A DNA stretch of 64,000 nucleotides, from NCBI RefSeq assembly GCF_025947345.1, contig NZ_CP110011.1:3038001-3102000 (forward strand), given 5' to 3'. Positions 48,951-58,394 of the stretch are shown one piece after another (the stretch's first letter is position 1; every line of letters starts with the position of its first letter). Below the pieces are notes generated by a model. That model saw only the letters and a list, made by a program, of their open reading frames with translations. It had not been told where the DNA came from and did not search any database. Position numbers and translations under genes: made by a program. The stretch comes from Flavobacterium sp. N502536 (lineage in GTDB: Bacteria > Bacteroidota > Bacteroidia > Flavobacteriales > Flavobacteriaceae).

Positions 48951-49076
48951 CAGAAATTAAGGTAAAAGCGATAAGATAAGTTTGTATTTATAGTTTACAG
49001 GAAAAAAATACATGTATGGTCTGGCTTTCACGAAAGTACAATTATCCCACCCAAAACTAAATCAGTAAAATAGAAA

Positions 49077-49098
49077 CTCCAGCGTCGTGGGGCTGGAG
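49077..49098 (+). other. GC-rich hairpin in the exporter leader
   Basis: CTCCAGC (49077-49083) pairs with GCTGGAG (49092-49098), about 30 bases before the ABC gene. There is no T tract. It could affect translation or RNA stability. Confidence 0.35.
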
Positions 49099-49127
49099 AC
49101 TATTTATAATTTTATTAAAAAACAGAC

Positions 49128-50780
49128 ATGGAAAATAATACATCAGAAATTAGTCACTCTAAACTTATACCAATAAGACCCTTAATTGGATATTCTTTAC
49201 TGGCTATAATTTCAGGCTTGTCAGGATTTGCATTTATAACAATTATCAATAAAATTATAAGCAATTCTATTACTTCTACCGAAACATTCCCATTGCAAAA
49301 CTACCTCTATCTATTTATCGGAACTATCTTAGCCTTTTTTATTTCTCGCAGATGGCTGGCAAGTGGTATCATCAAGTTATCTCAAAAAATATATTGGGAT
49401 ATAAGAAAAGATGTAATAAAGCTTATTTTGAGAGCTCCCTACAGGAAACTTCAGGAATATAAAGAAGAAGTTTATGCTACATTAACTGCAGATGCAAATC
49501 ATGTTTCAAATGCCTCCTTAATGATTATTACTTTTTTTTCTTCAATTATTCTTATACTGGCCTGTTTGGTCTATATGGCTTTTCTATCCTTAAAATTATT
49601 CAGTGTTAGTGTTGTCGTTATCGCAGTGGGAGTAATAATTTATACACTCAGATCAAAGGCAAGTAATACAGAAATAAAAGAAGTAAGAGAGCTGGAAAAG
49701 ACATTTATAGGGATTTTTAATAGCATTCTTAACGGAGCAAAAGAAATCAATATCAATGCTGACAAAGGAACTCAGATTTATGATCAAAAATTACTAAAAG
49801 TTGCTACAACCGGAGAAACGAAGTATGTGAAAGCACTTTTAAAATACCTCAATAGTGAAATGATAAGTCAGTTATTATTCTATTCTCTGATTACATTTAT
49901 TTTGGTGTATGCAGGGGCGGTATTTCAAACACCTACAGCAATTAAAGTGAGTTTTATATTTGTATTGTTATACCTGATGGGGCCAATTGTAAGTGTAATG
50001 ACAATCATTCCTGTTATGAGCAGAGCACTGGTATCACTCAAAAAAATGGATAAACTTCGAAAAGAACTTACTAAACTTGAAAAGACCATTAAAGTTGATA
50101 ATAAAGGACAGTATAGAGATTTTTCAGATTTAAGGATATGTAATTATCTCTTTTCTTATGGTGAAAATCAATTTTCCGTAGGACCAATTAATTTTAATGT
50201 TAGACGAAATGAAACTGTTTTTGTCTATGGAGGTAACGGAGAGGGGAAAACAACATTTATAAATACAGTTTTAAATCTCTATAGCCTGGATGACGGAGAA
50301 GCCTATATAGACGGAAAATTAGTTCCTTTAGAAGAATTAGAGAAAATAAAAAACCTTTTTGCACCTGTTTTCAGTGATTTTTATTTGTTTGATGAGTTTT
50401 ACGGAATATCAAGCGTTGATTATGAAAAAGTAGAAAAATACCTGAAATTATTTGAGTTAGAAGAAAAAGTACATATTAAAGATGGCTATTTTTCAACAAC
50501 CAATTTGTCTACAGGTCAGCGTAAGCGATTGGCTCTAATTAGTACTTTATTAGAAGACAGGCCTATAATTGTATTGGATGAATGGGCAGCAGATCAGGAT
50601 CCGCATTTCAGACATAAATTTTATACCGAAATTATTCCTGTGCTGGTTCAGGAGGAGGATAAAACAATCATTGCCATCACCCATGATGATAGGTACTACA
50701 ATACAGCCGATGTTTTGCTCAAAATGGAATACGGTAAATTAGAAGAGGTGAACATTTCTGAGCTTACCGCAATTTTTTAA
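49128..50780 (+). CDS. Cyclic-peptide/siderophore-type ABC exporter (fused permease and ATPase)
   Basis: A 550-residue half-transporter of the SyrD/PvdE group. Six membrane segments lie in residues about 18-300. The nucleotide-binding domain has Walker A GGNGEGKTT at 368, a signature LSTGQRKRLAL and Walker B PIIVLDEWAADQDP; the aromatic/acidic Walker B region EWAADQD is characteristic of this subfamily. It should work as a homodimer in the inner membrane, moving the peptide to the periplasm. Its place after the TEII gene and before a periplasmic acylase mirrors pyoverdine export and maturation. Confidence 0.93.
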   Translation: MENNTSEISHSKLIPIRPLIGYSLLAIISGLSGFAFITIINKIISNSITSTETFPLQNYLYLFIGTILAFFISRRWLASGIIKLSQKIYWDIRKDVIKLILRAPYRKLQEYKEEVYATLTADANHVSNASLMIITFFSSIILILACLVYMAFLSLKLFSVSVVVIAVGVIIYTLRSKASNTEIKEVRELEKTFIGIFNSILNGAKEININADKGTQIYDQKLLKVATTGETKYVKALLKYLNSEMISQLLFYSLITFILVYAGAVFQTPTAIKVSFIFVLLYLMGPIVSVMTIIPVMSRALVSLKKMDKLRKELTKLEKTIKVDNKGQYRDFSDLRICNYLFSYGENQFSVGPINFNVRRNETVFVYGGNGEGKTTFINTVLNLYSLDDGEAYIDGKLVPLEELEKIKNLFAPVFSDFYLFDEFYGISSVDYEKVEKYLKLFELEEKVHIKDGYFSTTNLSTGQRKRLALISTLLEDRPIIVLDEWAADQDPHFRHKFYTEIIPVLVQEEDKTIIAITHDDRYYNTADVLLKMEYGKLEEVNISELTAIF

Positions 50781-50928
50781 TACAACTCAAATACCAAAAA
50801 TCACTTCTTTTTAGTGACACTACACAAGTTCCTTTATGCCATAAGGTAAAAGGAAGAAGATTTCGTATGCTTTTTACATAAATGAATTACACCACAATTA
50901 CTTATCAATATAAAAATAATCTCAAAAA

Positions 50929-53304
50929 ATGAAAAGAAACAAAATAATTAAAAGAGTATTTGTAGTCCTATTATTCCTGGCGTGGATATTTGTTACTACT
51001 TTTAAAATTGGACCGCTTGGTTCGCTGGGTGAGCTAACAACCTACAAAACAGGTTTACTATCTGTGCCACTACAAAGTAATGAAACGCAAAAAATTAAAA
51101 GCGGTCAAAAATTAGACATCTATGTCGATAATATTGGAATTCCTCATATCTATAGCGCTACAAAAAGTGGAGCAGCTTACGGATTGGGATACATGCACGC
51201 AAAAGACAGATATTTTCAGATGGAAATGGTGTCAAGAGTTGTACAGGGAAGACTATGTGAGCTTTTTTCTTCAGGAACACTAAAATCGGATAAGTTTTGG
51301 AAACCTTATGGGTTTGAGCAAAAATCAGAAGAGCTTTTAGAAACGTACAAAAGAGAGAATCCGGAATTCTACGCTTATTTACAAGCCTATTCTGATGGAG
51401 TAAATGCCTATTTAGATAATAATGAAAACACAGATCCTTTTTACAAAGCTTTAGGAGCGACACCAAGAAAATGGAAAACAGAGTATTCTTTACTATTTAC
51501 ATGGTATATGAGTTACACGCTGACCTATTTTGATCATCATATTGATCAGCAGGAAATTTTTGAAAAATTACCCGGAAAAGAGATCACTTATTTCTATCCT
51601 TTACAGCCGAAAGGAATAAATACCATTTTACCTTCTGGTCTGTTACCCTCAAATACAAATGTACCTCATTTAACAACGCATTCTTTAGCGACTGCTTCAT
51701 TAGAAACCGCTCAAAATGAGTCCTCGTTATTTGATTTAGGAACTAAATTAATGACAAATCATAAATTTTATCAAGGGATAGGAAGTAACAACTGGGTGGT
51801 AAACAATACCAGAACAAAGAGTAAAAACAATATTTTGGCAAACGACCCACACCTGTATTTAACTCTTCCTGAAGCTTTTTATGAGGCTCACATCGTAACA
51901 GGAAGTTTCAAAGGATATGGTTTTACGATACCGGGTGTTCCGGTAATAGTAAGTGGTCATAATGATAAAATTTCTTGGGGAATTACAAATGGAGAGTGGG
52001 ATTTGGTTGACCGATACAAACTTCAGGTAAAGAATGACAGTCTCTATCTTTATGAAGGAAAATGGATTCCTTTTCAGATTAAAAACTATACAATTAAAGT
52101 AAAAGGGAAACCGGCCCATATCGAAAAATACAGAAGCACTGTACAAGGTAAAGTTTTAAAAGAAGAAAATGGGCAATATTACGCACAGCATTGGTATGCT
52201 GCAGAAAAAAGTAACTCTGTAAAAGCAATGTTTGAAGTGATGAAAAGTCAAAATTGGAATGGCTTTTCAACAGCCTTAAAAGACTACAGCTATCCTCCGC
52301 AAAACTTTGCTTATAGCGATGTAGAGAATAATATTGGGATTGTATGTGCGGGCGAATTACCAGCTAGAAGTAATGACTATATAGGTCAGGTATTAGATGG
52401 TACGAAAAAATACATTCCGGCGAAGCCATTGGATGCATTTTGGTCGACTTTTAATCCGGATAAAGGATTTTTGTTTTCAGCAAATCAACAGCCAATCCAG
52501 AACGATGTTTACTTTGGAGCACATGGTTCAAAAGACGATTACAGAGCAAAACGCATCTATTCTGTATTGGAAAAAAAGAAAGACTGGTCAGTTCCGGAAA
52601 TTCAGAAAATGCAAAGTGATGTCGTTGACATTTCCTTAAACGATTTTAAAACATTAATCAATAACTATCCGGTAAAACAGAAATACAGCGGTATTGTAAA
52701 AGAATTAAAAAACTGGGATGGAAAAATGAGCGGTGATGGAAATCAGGGACTGGTTTTTGAAATGTTGCGAAAAGTTTCTCTAAAAGAGGCAAAGCAATTT
52801 GCAAAGACCAGACTACAGGTAAAACAAGAACCTTCCTTACAGAACTTTTTAAAATATTTAAATGATAAAAAGTATACCCTTCCGGGTGGTGATAACAAGC
52901 AAAAAATAGTGGACGTTATTTTTGAAAAAACACTGGACACCTTAACACAAAGTTATGGAGAACAATGGAAAAAAGTGGCTTATAAAAAGATGTCTAAATT
53001 TAATATCAGCAACATGCTCTTCATTCCCGGACTAGGAGAAAAAGTAGATAATATTGGAGGTAACGTGAATACCATTAACATCAATACAGAAAAGTTTCAC
53101 CCGGTTTTCCGTGCGGTATATGAAGTGAAAGACGGAAACATACAGGCACATACAATTCTGGCAGGAGGTCAGGGTGGATCGATAAACTCAATACATTATA
53201 AAGATCAAATTGAATCCTGGAGTAAAGGCCAGTACAAAAAGAGTCAGTTTGTTTCAAACCCTGCTAAACTGGAAAGAATTATAAACACTATAAAATTTAA
53301 CTAA
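50929..53304 (+). CDS. Penicillin-acylase-family Ntn hydrolase (secreted)
   Basis: A 791-residue member of the penicillin amidase/PvdQ family, which mature by self-cleavage. A signal or anchor segment spans residues about 9-25. The alpha part contains YGLGYMHAKDRYFQME, typical of the family start. The new N-terminal nucleophile should be Ser286 in GIGSNNWVV, followed by ANDPHL and PGVPVIVSGHND. The enzyme acts outside the cytoplasm, cutting or making an amide. In pyoverdine synthesis PvdQ removes a fatty acyl group after export; a similar deacylation of a lipopeptide precursor is the most natural guess. Resistance by degradation or a role in quenching acyl signals is also possible. The stop overlaps the next ATG by one base. 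Confidence 0.92.
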   Translation: MKRNKIIKRVFVVLLFLAWIFVTTFKIGPLGSLGELTTYKTGLLSVPLQSNETQKIKSGQKLDIYVDNIGIPHIYSATKSGAAYGLGYMHAKDRYFQMEMVSRVVQGRLCELFSSGTLKSDKFWKPYGFEQKSEELLETYKRENPEFYAYLQAYSDGVNAYLDNNENTDPFYKALGATPRKWKTEYSLLFTWYMSYTLTYFDHHIDQQEIFEKLPGKEITYFYPLQPKGINTILPSGLLPSNTNVPHLTTHSLATASLETAQNESSLFDLGTKLMTNHKFYQGIGSNNWVVNNTRTKSKNNILANDPHLYLTLPEAFYEAHIVTGSFKGYGFTIPGVPVIVSGHNDKISWGITNGEWDLVDRYKLQVKNDSLYLYEGKWIPFQIKNYTIKVKGKPAHIEKYRSTVQGKVLKEENGQYYAQHWYAAEKSNSVKAMFEVMKSQNWNGFSTALKDYSYPPQNFAYSDVENNIGIVCAGELPARSNDYIGQVLDGTKKYIPAKPLDAFWSTFNPDKGFLFSANQQPIQNDVYFGAHGSKDDYRAKRIYSVLEKKKDWSVPEIQKMQSDVVDISLNDFKTLINNYPVKQKYSGIVKELKNWDGKMSGDGNQGLVFEMLRKVSLKEAKQFAKTRLQVKQEPSLQNFLKYLNDKKYTLPGGDNKQKIVDVIFEKTLDTLTQSYGEQWKKVAYKKMSKFNISNMLFIPGLGEKVDNIGGNVNTININTEKFHPVFRAVYEVKDGNIQAHTILAGGQGGSINSIHYKDQIESWSKGQYKKSQFVSNPAKLERIINTIKFN

Positions 53305-53675
53305 TGAAAAATATACTAAATTACTTGCCCTATATAGTTGTAATACTAGCACAATTTTTAATAAATAACTATATCATTATCATAATCTTTACAATTTTAA
53401 CAGGCTTTGTTGCTGCTTTTAAAATTGAACACAAAAAAGTTTTTTTAAAGAGCTTTATAATCGGACTGGTAGTATTTACTATCGTATTTCTTATCTACGA
53501 ATCGCGTGTAGAATATGTAAAAGGCCTTCTTGTAAATCTCGGGTTATCCAGTCTTTTTATATACGTATTTTTCCCGTTGTTTAATGCTTTAAACACTGCA
53601 ATTCTGTTCCTTTTTGGTTATAAAATTGGTACTCTGGTTTTAGAAAGAAAACTGGCAAGAGCCAGTCAGGCATAG
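53304..53675 (+). CDS. Small membrane protein of unknown function
   Basis: A 123-residue protein with about four hydrophobic segments (near 6-22, 24-42, 49-65 and 75-105) and a basic C-terminus (ERKLARA). I recognise no family. Its ATG overlaps the stop of the acylase gene, so the two are translationally coupled. It may anchor or partner the acylase or act in immunity; this is inference. Confidence 0.75.
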   Translation: MKNILNYLPYIVVILAQFLINNYIIIIIFTILTGFVAAFKIEHKKVFLKSFIIGLVVFTIVFLIYESRVEYVKGLLVNLGLSSLFIYVFFPLFNALNTAILFLFGYKIGTLVLERKLARASQA

Positions 53676-53775
53676 GTTTTCAAAGAAACTTGCTCAATCT
53701 GGACAGCCCGGACAATGGTTTGAAGAGAACCACAACTCCAGACCGTTTTTATTTATGATTACCATCCTATAGATA

Positions 53776-53806
53776 CTGGTCGTTTCTTTCTAAAAGCAAC
53801 GACCAG
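53776..53806 (+). other. 9-bp hairpin downstream of the membrane-protein gene
   Basis: CTGGTCGTT (53776-53784) and AACGACCAG (53798-53806) form a perfect stem with a 13-nt loop. No T tract follows. It could mark an RNA end or a regulatory site within the 233-base gap before the small Cys ORF. Confidence 0.4.
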
Positions 53807-53908
53807 ATACAGGAGGGTGAGTCTTCAGACCTTGCAGATTTTCTGTTTGTACAAAGCCATCCTCTTATTCTTTAAAAAATACTATTGATAACGTAAAACG
53901 CTAAAAAG

Positions 53909-54067
53909 ATGAAAGATAATAAGCCGAAATGCAATTGCGCTAAAAATGGCGTAGTGTGCGCGCTTAAACTAAGTTTAAACAAACAAGGAGCGTCTGTAGC
54001 TGACACTGCTGCGAAAAACAAGATCGCTTGTCCTTTAAAAGCAGCCCTGTTTAGTAATGTTTCCTAA
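53909..54067 (+). CDS. Small Cys-containing protein (52 residues)
   Basis: ATG 53909 to TAA 54067 encodes a 52-residue basic protein starting MKDNKPKCNCAKNG. It has four cysteines (positions 8, 10, 17 and 41), the first two as CNC, with many Ala and Lys and no signal peptide or membrane segment. The codon use looks like that of neighbouring genes. Four Cys could bind a metal or an Fe-S cluster. It lies in a 700-base gap between the membrane-protein and phosphopantetheinyl-transferase genes, on the same strand. I recognise no family; it is too short to call with certainty. It does not resemble MbtH. Confidence 0.5.
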   Translation: MKDNKPKCNCAKNGVVCALKLSLNKQGASVADTAAKNKIACPLKAALFSNVS

Positions 54068-54374
54068 ACTGTAATAGAAACCTTTTAAAAAAGGTCATTC
54101 AAGGTAAATAAATCAGCCACAACTAGCCTTTTATAGTTTTAGGAAGCTGGATTTAGATCAGATCCGTAGATATTCTGTGAGAATATGAAACAGTTAAAAA
54201 AATAACGTCATCGTTACAATACGTAACCAGGAGATGGCAAGGAATACTGAGAACATTATTCAATCATACATACCGTATCATTGAAATCAAAAAATATAAA
54301 ATATTGGTAAAGTCTAATGCAAAATATATAGTGAAAAAACTCATTGTACATTTTTTATACATCTTAATAGTATT
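54068..54374. other. Gene-free stretch upstream of the Sfp-type gene
   Basis: This 307-base AT-rich stretch has no convincing ORF. A small imperfect hairpin (acctttt/aaaaggt near 54080) follows the small Cys ORF. A promoter for the phosphopantetheinyl-transferase gene may lie here, but I see no clear consensus. Confidence 0.5.
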
Positions 54375-55073
54375 ATGCAAAATTCGACACATTACTTAGC
54401 CTTTAGTGATTTTGAATCTATTCCGAAAATAGATTTGAAAGAAGATGAATACTATTTATTTCAGTATTCAAGTGATTGTAATTTCGATCAGGGTATTCTG
54501 GAATATTACCTGCAATTTTTGCCGCAAAAATTTAGGCAGGAAGTACTTAAATACAGAAGATGGGATGACAGATTCAATTGCTTGTTTGGAAAACTAATGG
54601 TGTGTATGGGATCTCATATACTGGGAAACCCTTCGTTTGAATTTGAGAAAATCGTGAAAGACCATTATGGGAAACCATACCTGTTAGGGAGCAACTTCAA
54701 TTTTAATATTTCCCATAGCGGGAATACGGTTGTATGTGTTTTCAGCAAGCAGGAAATAGGCGTTGACATCGAAGAAATCCATGAGATAGATTACTCCTTG
54801 TTTGAAAATGTTTTTTCCTCCGGGGAATTTGCAGAAATCAATCGTGACGGACTGGATAAATTTTACGAATTCTGGACCAGAAAAGAATCTGTCATCAAGG
54901 CCATTGGAAAGGGAATGTCTATTCCGCTTACAGAAATCGAAATCAATAGAGGCTATACAACCTATGGTGGTGACACCTGGTACACAAAAAGCTTTAAAAT
55001 TGACAACAAGTACTGCTCGATTACCACAAAGCGTGATCAGATAAGAGCACAGGAAACACAGGTCATTTTTTAA
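54375..55073 (+). CDS. Sfp-type 4'-phosphopantetheinyl transferase
   Basis: A 232-residue enzyme that moves phosphopantetheine from CoA to the Ser of T and ACP domains, making the NRPS/PKS proteins active. The family motifs are present: KPYLLG and FNISHSG before the active site, GVDIEEI for magnesium, and FWTRKESVIKAIGKG for CoA and metal binding. Length fits Sfp. Placing it in the locus means the assembly line carries its own activator. Confidence 0.95.
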   Translation: MQNSTHYLAFSDFESIPKIDLKEDEYYLFQYSSDCNFDQGILEYYLQFLPQKFRQEVLKYRRWDDRFNCLFGKLMVCMGSHILGNPSFEFEKIVKDHYGKPYLLGSNFNFNISHSGNTVVCVFSKQEIGVDIEEIHEIDYSLFENVFSSGEFAEINRDGLDKFYEFWTRKESVIKAIGKGMSIPLTEIEINRGYTTYGGDTWYTKSFKIDNKYCSITTKRDQIRAQETQVIF

Positions 55074-55206
55074 AAATTGGCATACAGCATTCACCTTCTG
55101 TGAACTATGATAGCGGACAATTGTAGGTATTGCAGAAGGTAGAACTGGCCAAAACAACTTCCACAGCAAGAAAATAATTAAAAATAAAAAACGAAAAAAT
55201 TAAATC

Positions 55207-56457
55207 ATGGAAAAATTATTACTTGAACTTGAGAGTGATACAATTCTCAAAGACCTATATGAAATGGATGAATGTCCACCAATAGGGCACACTCCGGCTC
55301 TAATGCATGCTTATGTCATACGACCGGAAAACCACGGAGCTCCGGATCAGGCATTTCAGCAGGAAATTATTGCAACCCCTAAGTTAGGATTTAACGAAGT
55401 GTTGGTCAAAGTTATGGCCGCAGGAGTAAACTACAATGGTCTTTGGGCCGGATTAGGAGAGCCGGCTTCGCCAACTGCCTTTCATGGCAAAGATTTTCAC
55501 ATAGCAGGAAGCGATGCATCCGGTATAATCTGGGAGGTTGGAGAAGGCTTAAAAAACAATCCTGAATTTAAATTTAAAATTGGTGATGAAGTCATTGTTC
55601 ATTGTGGTCAAACCTGCGGGATATGTCAGGAATGCAATGGAGGTAACCCTATGATGTGTGAATCACAAAAAATATGGGGCTACGAAACACCCTATGGTTC
55701 TTTTGCACAGTACACCAAAGTTCGCGCACAACAGTTACTGCAAAAACCAAAACACTTAACGTGGGCAGAAGCAGGAGGGTATATGCTGACTTATGCAACG
55801 GTATGGAGAATGCTTTACGGATTTGCGCCAAACGATTTGAAACCCGGAACCAATGTATTGGTATGGGGAGGAAGTGGTGGTTTGGGAGCGACAGCGATTC
55901 AATTGATTAAACTGGCAGGAGCAAATGCAGTTGCGGTTACTTCAAGCGATGAGCGTGGAGAAAAATGTCTGGAACTAGGAGCTGTTGGTTATATTAACCG
56001 AAAAAAATTCAATTGCTGGGGAACCTTGCCCAACATTAACAACAAAGAAGAATACAAAGAATATTTAAAAGAAGTGAGGAAATTTGGAAGTGCCATTTGG
56101 GACATACTGGGTAAAAGAGTAAATCCGGATATTGTAATCGATCATATTGGTTCACAAACACTTCCGGTAAGTACCTACGTGGTGAAATCAGGAGGAATGG
56201 TCGTTTTTTGTGGCGCTACCTCAGGATTTAATATGTCATTTGATGCTTCATTTGTCTGGATGCGACAAAAAAGAATTCAGGGATCTCACTTTTCATCACT
56301 CTTTGAATTGCATCAGGCCAATCAACTTATTTTACAGAAAAAGTTCCACCCCGTTATATCCGGCGAGTTTAGCTGGGACGAATTGCCATTAGCACATCAA
56401 AAAATGCTGGACAACAGTATTGAATATGGAAATGTGGTTATCAACCTCGCTTCCTAA
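55207..56457 (+). CDS. Crotonyl-CoA carboxylase/reductase-type enzyme
   Basis: A 416-residue medium-chain dehydrogenase/reductase of the CCR family, which reduces and carboxylates enoyl-CoA to alkylmalonyl-CoA. The N-terminal extension, GVNYNGLWAGLGEP, the Cys-rich lobe (HCGQTCGICQECNG) and the nucleotide loop GGSGGLGATA are visible. Residues I associate with CO2 binding in CCR are present: the Asn in NYN, Glu in GYETPYG (Tyr replaces the usual preceding Phe) and His in GSHF. Simple enoyl reductases lack this Glu/His pair. It is the last gene before the terminator. I infer that it makes ethylmalonyl- or longer alkylmalonyl-CoA for the KS-AT-ACP module. Confidence 0.88.
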   Translation: MEKLLLELESDTILKDLYEMDECPPIGHTPALMHAYVIRPENHGAPDQAFQQEIIATPKLGFNEVLVKVMAAGVNYNGLWAGLGEPASPTAFHGKDFHIAGSDASGIIWEVGEGLKNNPEFKFKIGDEVIVHCGQTCGICQECNGGNPMMCESQKIWGYETPYGSFAQYTKVRAQQLLQKPKHLTWAEAGGYMLTYATVWRMLYGFAPNDLKPGTNVLVWGGSGGLGATAIQLIKLAGANAVAVTSSDERGEKCLELGAVGYINRKKFNCWGTLPNINNKEEYKEYLKEVRKFGSAIWDILGKRVNPDIVIDHIGSQTLPVSTYVVKSGGMVVFCGATSGFNMSFDASFVWMRQKRIQGSHFSSLFELHQANQLILQKKFHPVISGEFSWDELPLAHQKMLDNSIEYGNVVINLAS

Positions 56458-56537
56458 TAAAACACCATAAGATTATTTTACACCTACCAAAAACAGTAAA
56501 AAATCAGATTCACTAAAATAAAAAAATACTAAAACGT

Positions 56538-56573
56538 AACCTCCAAAATCTTTGTGATTCTGGAGGTTTTTTT
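56538..56573 (+). terminator. Intrinsic terminator at the end of the biosynthetic locus
   Basis: AACCTCCA (56538-56545) pairs with TGGAGGTT (56561-56568); after one mismatch the stem continues as AATC with GATT around a TTTGT loop. The stem runs into a seven-T tract. It lies 81 bases after the CCR-type gene and is the natural right border of the locus. Confidence 0.92.
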
Positions 56574-56764
56574 ATGCCCAATAATCACTATTGGGCATAA
56601 TTTGTTTACTCAAATTATCGGGTTTTACAACAATTGTATTTTTTCTTCCTGAAAAAAAATTACCTTGGTAGTGAAAATAGAACCTGTTGCTGCAGACCTG
56701 TATGACACATGGTCTAGGGAGAAGCGGCGGGTAAAAAGGATATACCAAAAAAAGAGAGATAAAG
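56574..56764. other. Leader of the AraC-type gene
   Basis: No gene is visible. A short inverted repeat (tgcccaataa near 56576 and ttattgggc... as attgggcata near 56591) follows the terminator and could be an operator or a second hairpin. Otherwise AT-rich. Confidence 0.35.
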
Positions 56765-57796
56765 ATGAGATCACCAAATGAACTGTTATTTTTTTTTAGT
56801 GCCTTAGGGGCATTTAATGGTTTTTTACTTTCATTATATTTTGCAATCAATGCTAAAAAGAAAATTTTTGCGAACTATTTTTTATCCTTGTTGTTACTGG
56901 TTTTAAGTATCCGAATTATTAAATCGGTATTCTTCTATTTTAATCCTCACTTATCCAATACCTTCATTCAAATCGGACTTTCAGCCTGCATACTGATTGG
57001 TCCGTTTCTTTTTTTATACCTCAAATCCTACGCCCAAAATGATAAACCCAATTGGGTCAAACATGTAGTACCTTATTTGGGTATAATGACTGTTTTAGGA
57101 ACCTTTTACCCTTATGTCGAACATCAGGCAATTTGGAGCAGAGGGATCGTAAGAGTCATCTATTTTCAATGGTTCCTCTACATCGTTTTATCTTTTAAAT
57201 ACATTCAGCCAATCCTTCAAAAAATCAGAGAGAAAGAAAGTTTAAAAAAGCTGGAAGTATGGTTTTTAAGCATCTATTTTGGAGTTGCATTTGTATGGTT
57301 TGCCTACACCTTTGCCGCTTATACCTCTTATATCGTGGGGGCTTTGTCTTTCACCTTTATTTTGTACCTGATCATTTTACTTTTAGTTTTCAGAAACAGT
57401 CAGGAAACTGTTTTTTTTCAGGAAAAAGAGCGATATAAAAATAAAACCATTGATGAGGAAACACTAGACTTAATCCGTCAAAAAATGACGATTATAGACG
57501 AAAAAGAACTGTTTTTAAACCCTAATTTCACTCTTGAAGAAGCAGCAAAAGAACTGAAAGTAACCAAACATACCTTATCGCAATATGTCAACGAAGTATT
57601 GGGTAAATCCTTTTCAAACCTGATAAAAGAGTACCGAATTGAAAAAGCTAAAAGTTTGTTAGAAACCGAAAAAAACTATACCATTGAAAGTTTAGGGTAT
57701 GACAGCGGTTTTAATTCGAAATCAACTTTTTTTACTGCATTTAAAAAACAAACCGGTTTAACACCCACCGAGTATCAAAAACAGCACTCCAAATGA
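56765..57796 (+). CDS. Membrane-anchored AraC-family regulator
   Basis: A 343-residue protein. Residues about 8-215 hold six or seven membrane segments, and residues about 245-343 an AraC/XylS DNA-binding domain with two helix-turn-helix units (LEEAAKELKVTKHTLSQYVN and ESLGYDSGFNSKSTFFTAFK, ending TPTEYQKQ). Such 7TM-AraC proteins are common in Flavobacteria and probably sense a signal in the membrane. It precedes the NTF2-like and DJ-1-like genes on the same strand and may control them. There is no sign that it belongs to the NRPS locus. Confidence 0.93.
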   Translation: MRSPNELLFFFSALGAFNGFLLSLYFAINAKKKIFANYFLSLLLLVLSIRIIKSVFFYFNPHLSNTFIQIGLSACILIGPFLFLYLKSYAQNDKPNWVKHVVPYLGIMTVLGTFYPYVEHQAIWSRGIVRVIYFQWFLYIVLSFKYIQPILQKIREKESLKKLEVWFLSIYFGVAFVWFAYTFAAYTSYIVGALSFTFILYLIILLLVFRNSQETVFFQEKERYKNKTIDEETLDLIRQKMTIIDEKELFLNPNFTLEEAAKELKVTKHTLSQYVNEVLGKSFSNLIKEYRIEKAKSLLETEKNYTIESLGYDSGFNSKSTFFTAFKKQTGLTPTEYQKQHSK

Positions 57797-57900
57797 GTTC
57801 TAATTTATAGAATCATACTTCAGTTTTATAATCTAAACCCCATAAACTAAGACTATCCCGGACATTTGCATTCATTATTAATAACCTAACAATTTTAAAA

Positions 57901-58368
57901 ATGAAAAAAGTGCTTTTGTTTATCGGATTAAGTTTATTGTTTTTTAAATCAAATGCCCAGAGTCAGAATGCTGATGACGATTGGAGTCTGATTCATAAAA
58001 CGCTAAATCTCTACATTGATGGTCAGGCCACCGGCGATTCTGTTATGGTAGGTCGGGCCTTCCACAGTTCCTGGCAGCTGAAAGGTTTCAGAGAAAAAGA
58101 ATTTATAGTAGTACCCAAATCGAAATATTTGGTAGGGTATAAAAAACGCGATGCCAGACCGGCTAATTGGTCGGGGAGAGTCGTTTCTGTTGACTTTACA
58201 AATAATGCGGCCAGTGCAAAAGTAGAGATTAGTACCGCAAAACTATTATTTGTAGATTATTTCAATCTGCTGAAGACCGATCAGGGCTGGTTTATTGTAG
58301 ACAAAATTTCAACCCGTACCCCTCACAAAACGGTTGAAGCGGACGTAAAACCAAAGGAGAAATCATAA
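57901..58368 (+). CDS. Secreted NTF2-like (lumazine-binding-like) protein
   Basis: A 155-residue protein with a signal peptide (KKVLLFIGLSLLFF...SNAQ). The rest is a cone-shaped NTF2-like fold of the putative lumazine-binding group: LNLYIDGQATGDSVMVGRAF, then KSKYLVG, then VDYFNLLKTDQGWFIVDK. These proteins bind small ligands but have no assigned activity. The next gene carries a related domain at its C-terminus, 26 bases downstream, so the two form an operon. Confidence 0.85.
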   Translation: MKKVLLFIGLSLLFFKSNAQSQNADDDWSLIHKTLNLYIDGQATGDSVMVGRAFHSSWQLKGFREKEFIVVPKSKYLVGYKKRDARPANWSGRVVSVDFTNNAASAKVEISTAKLLFVDYFNLLKTDQGWFIVDKISTRTPHKTVEADVKPKEKS

Positions 58369-58394
58369 ACGCAGACCCGATAATTTCCAGCAAA

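Noticed and set aside
54684..55169. A 161-codon minus-strand open frame over the phosphopantetheinyl transferase.
   Set aside because: The plus strand carries all family motifs; the reverse product shows no domain.
10081..56457. Search for an MbtH-like protein.
   Set aside because: No ORF of about 70 residues with the MbtH Trp-rich motif was found in the locus; one may be encoded elsewhere or not needed.
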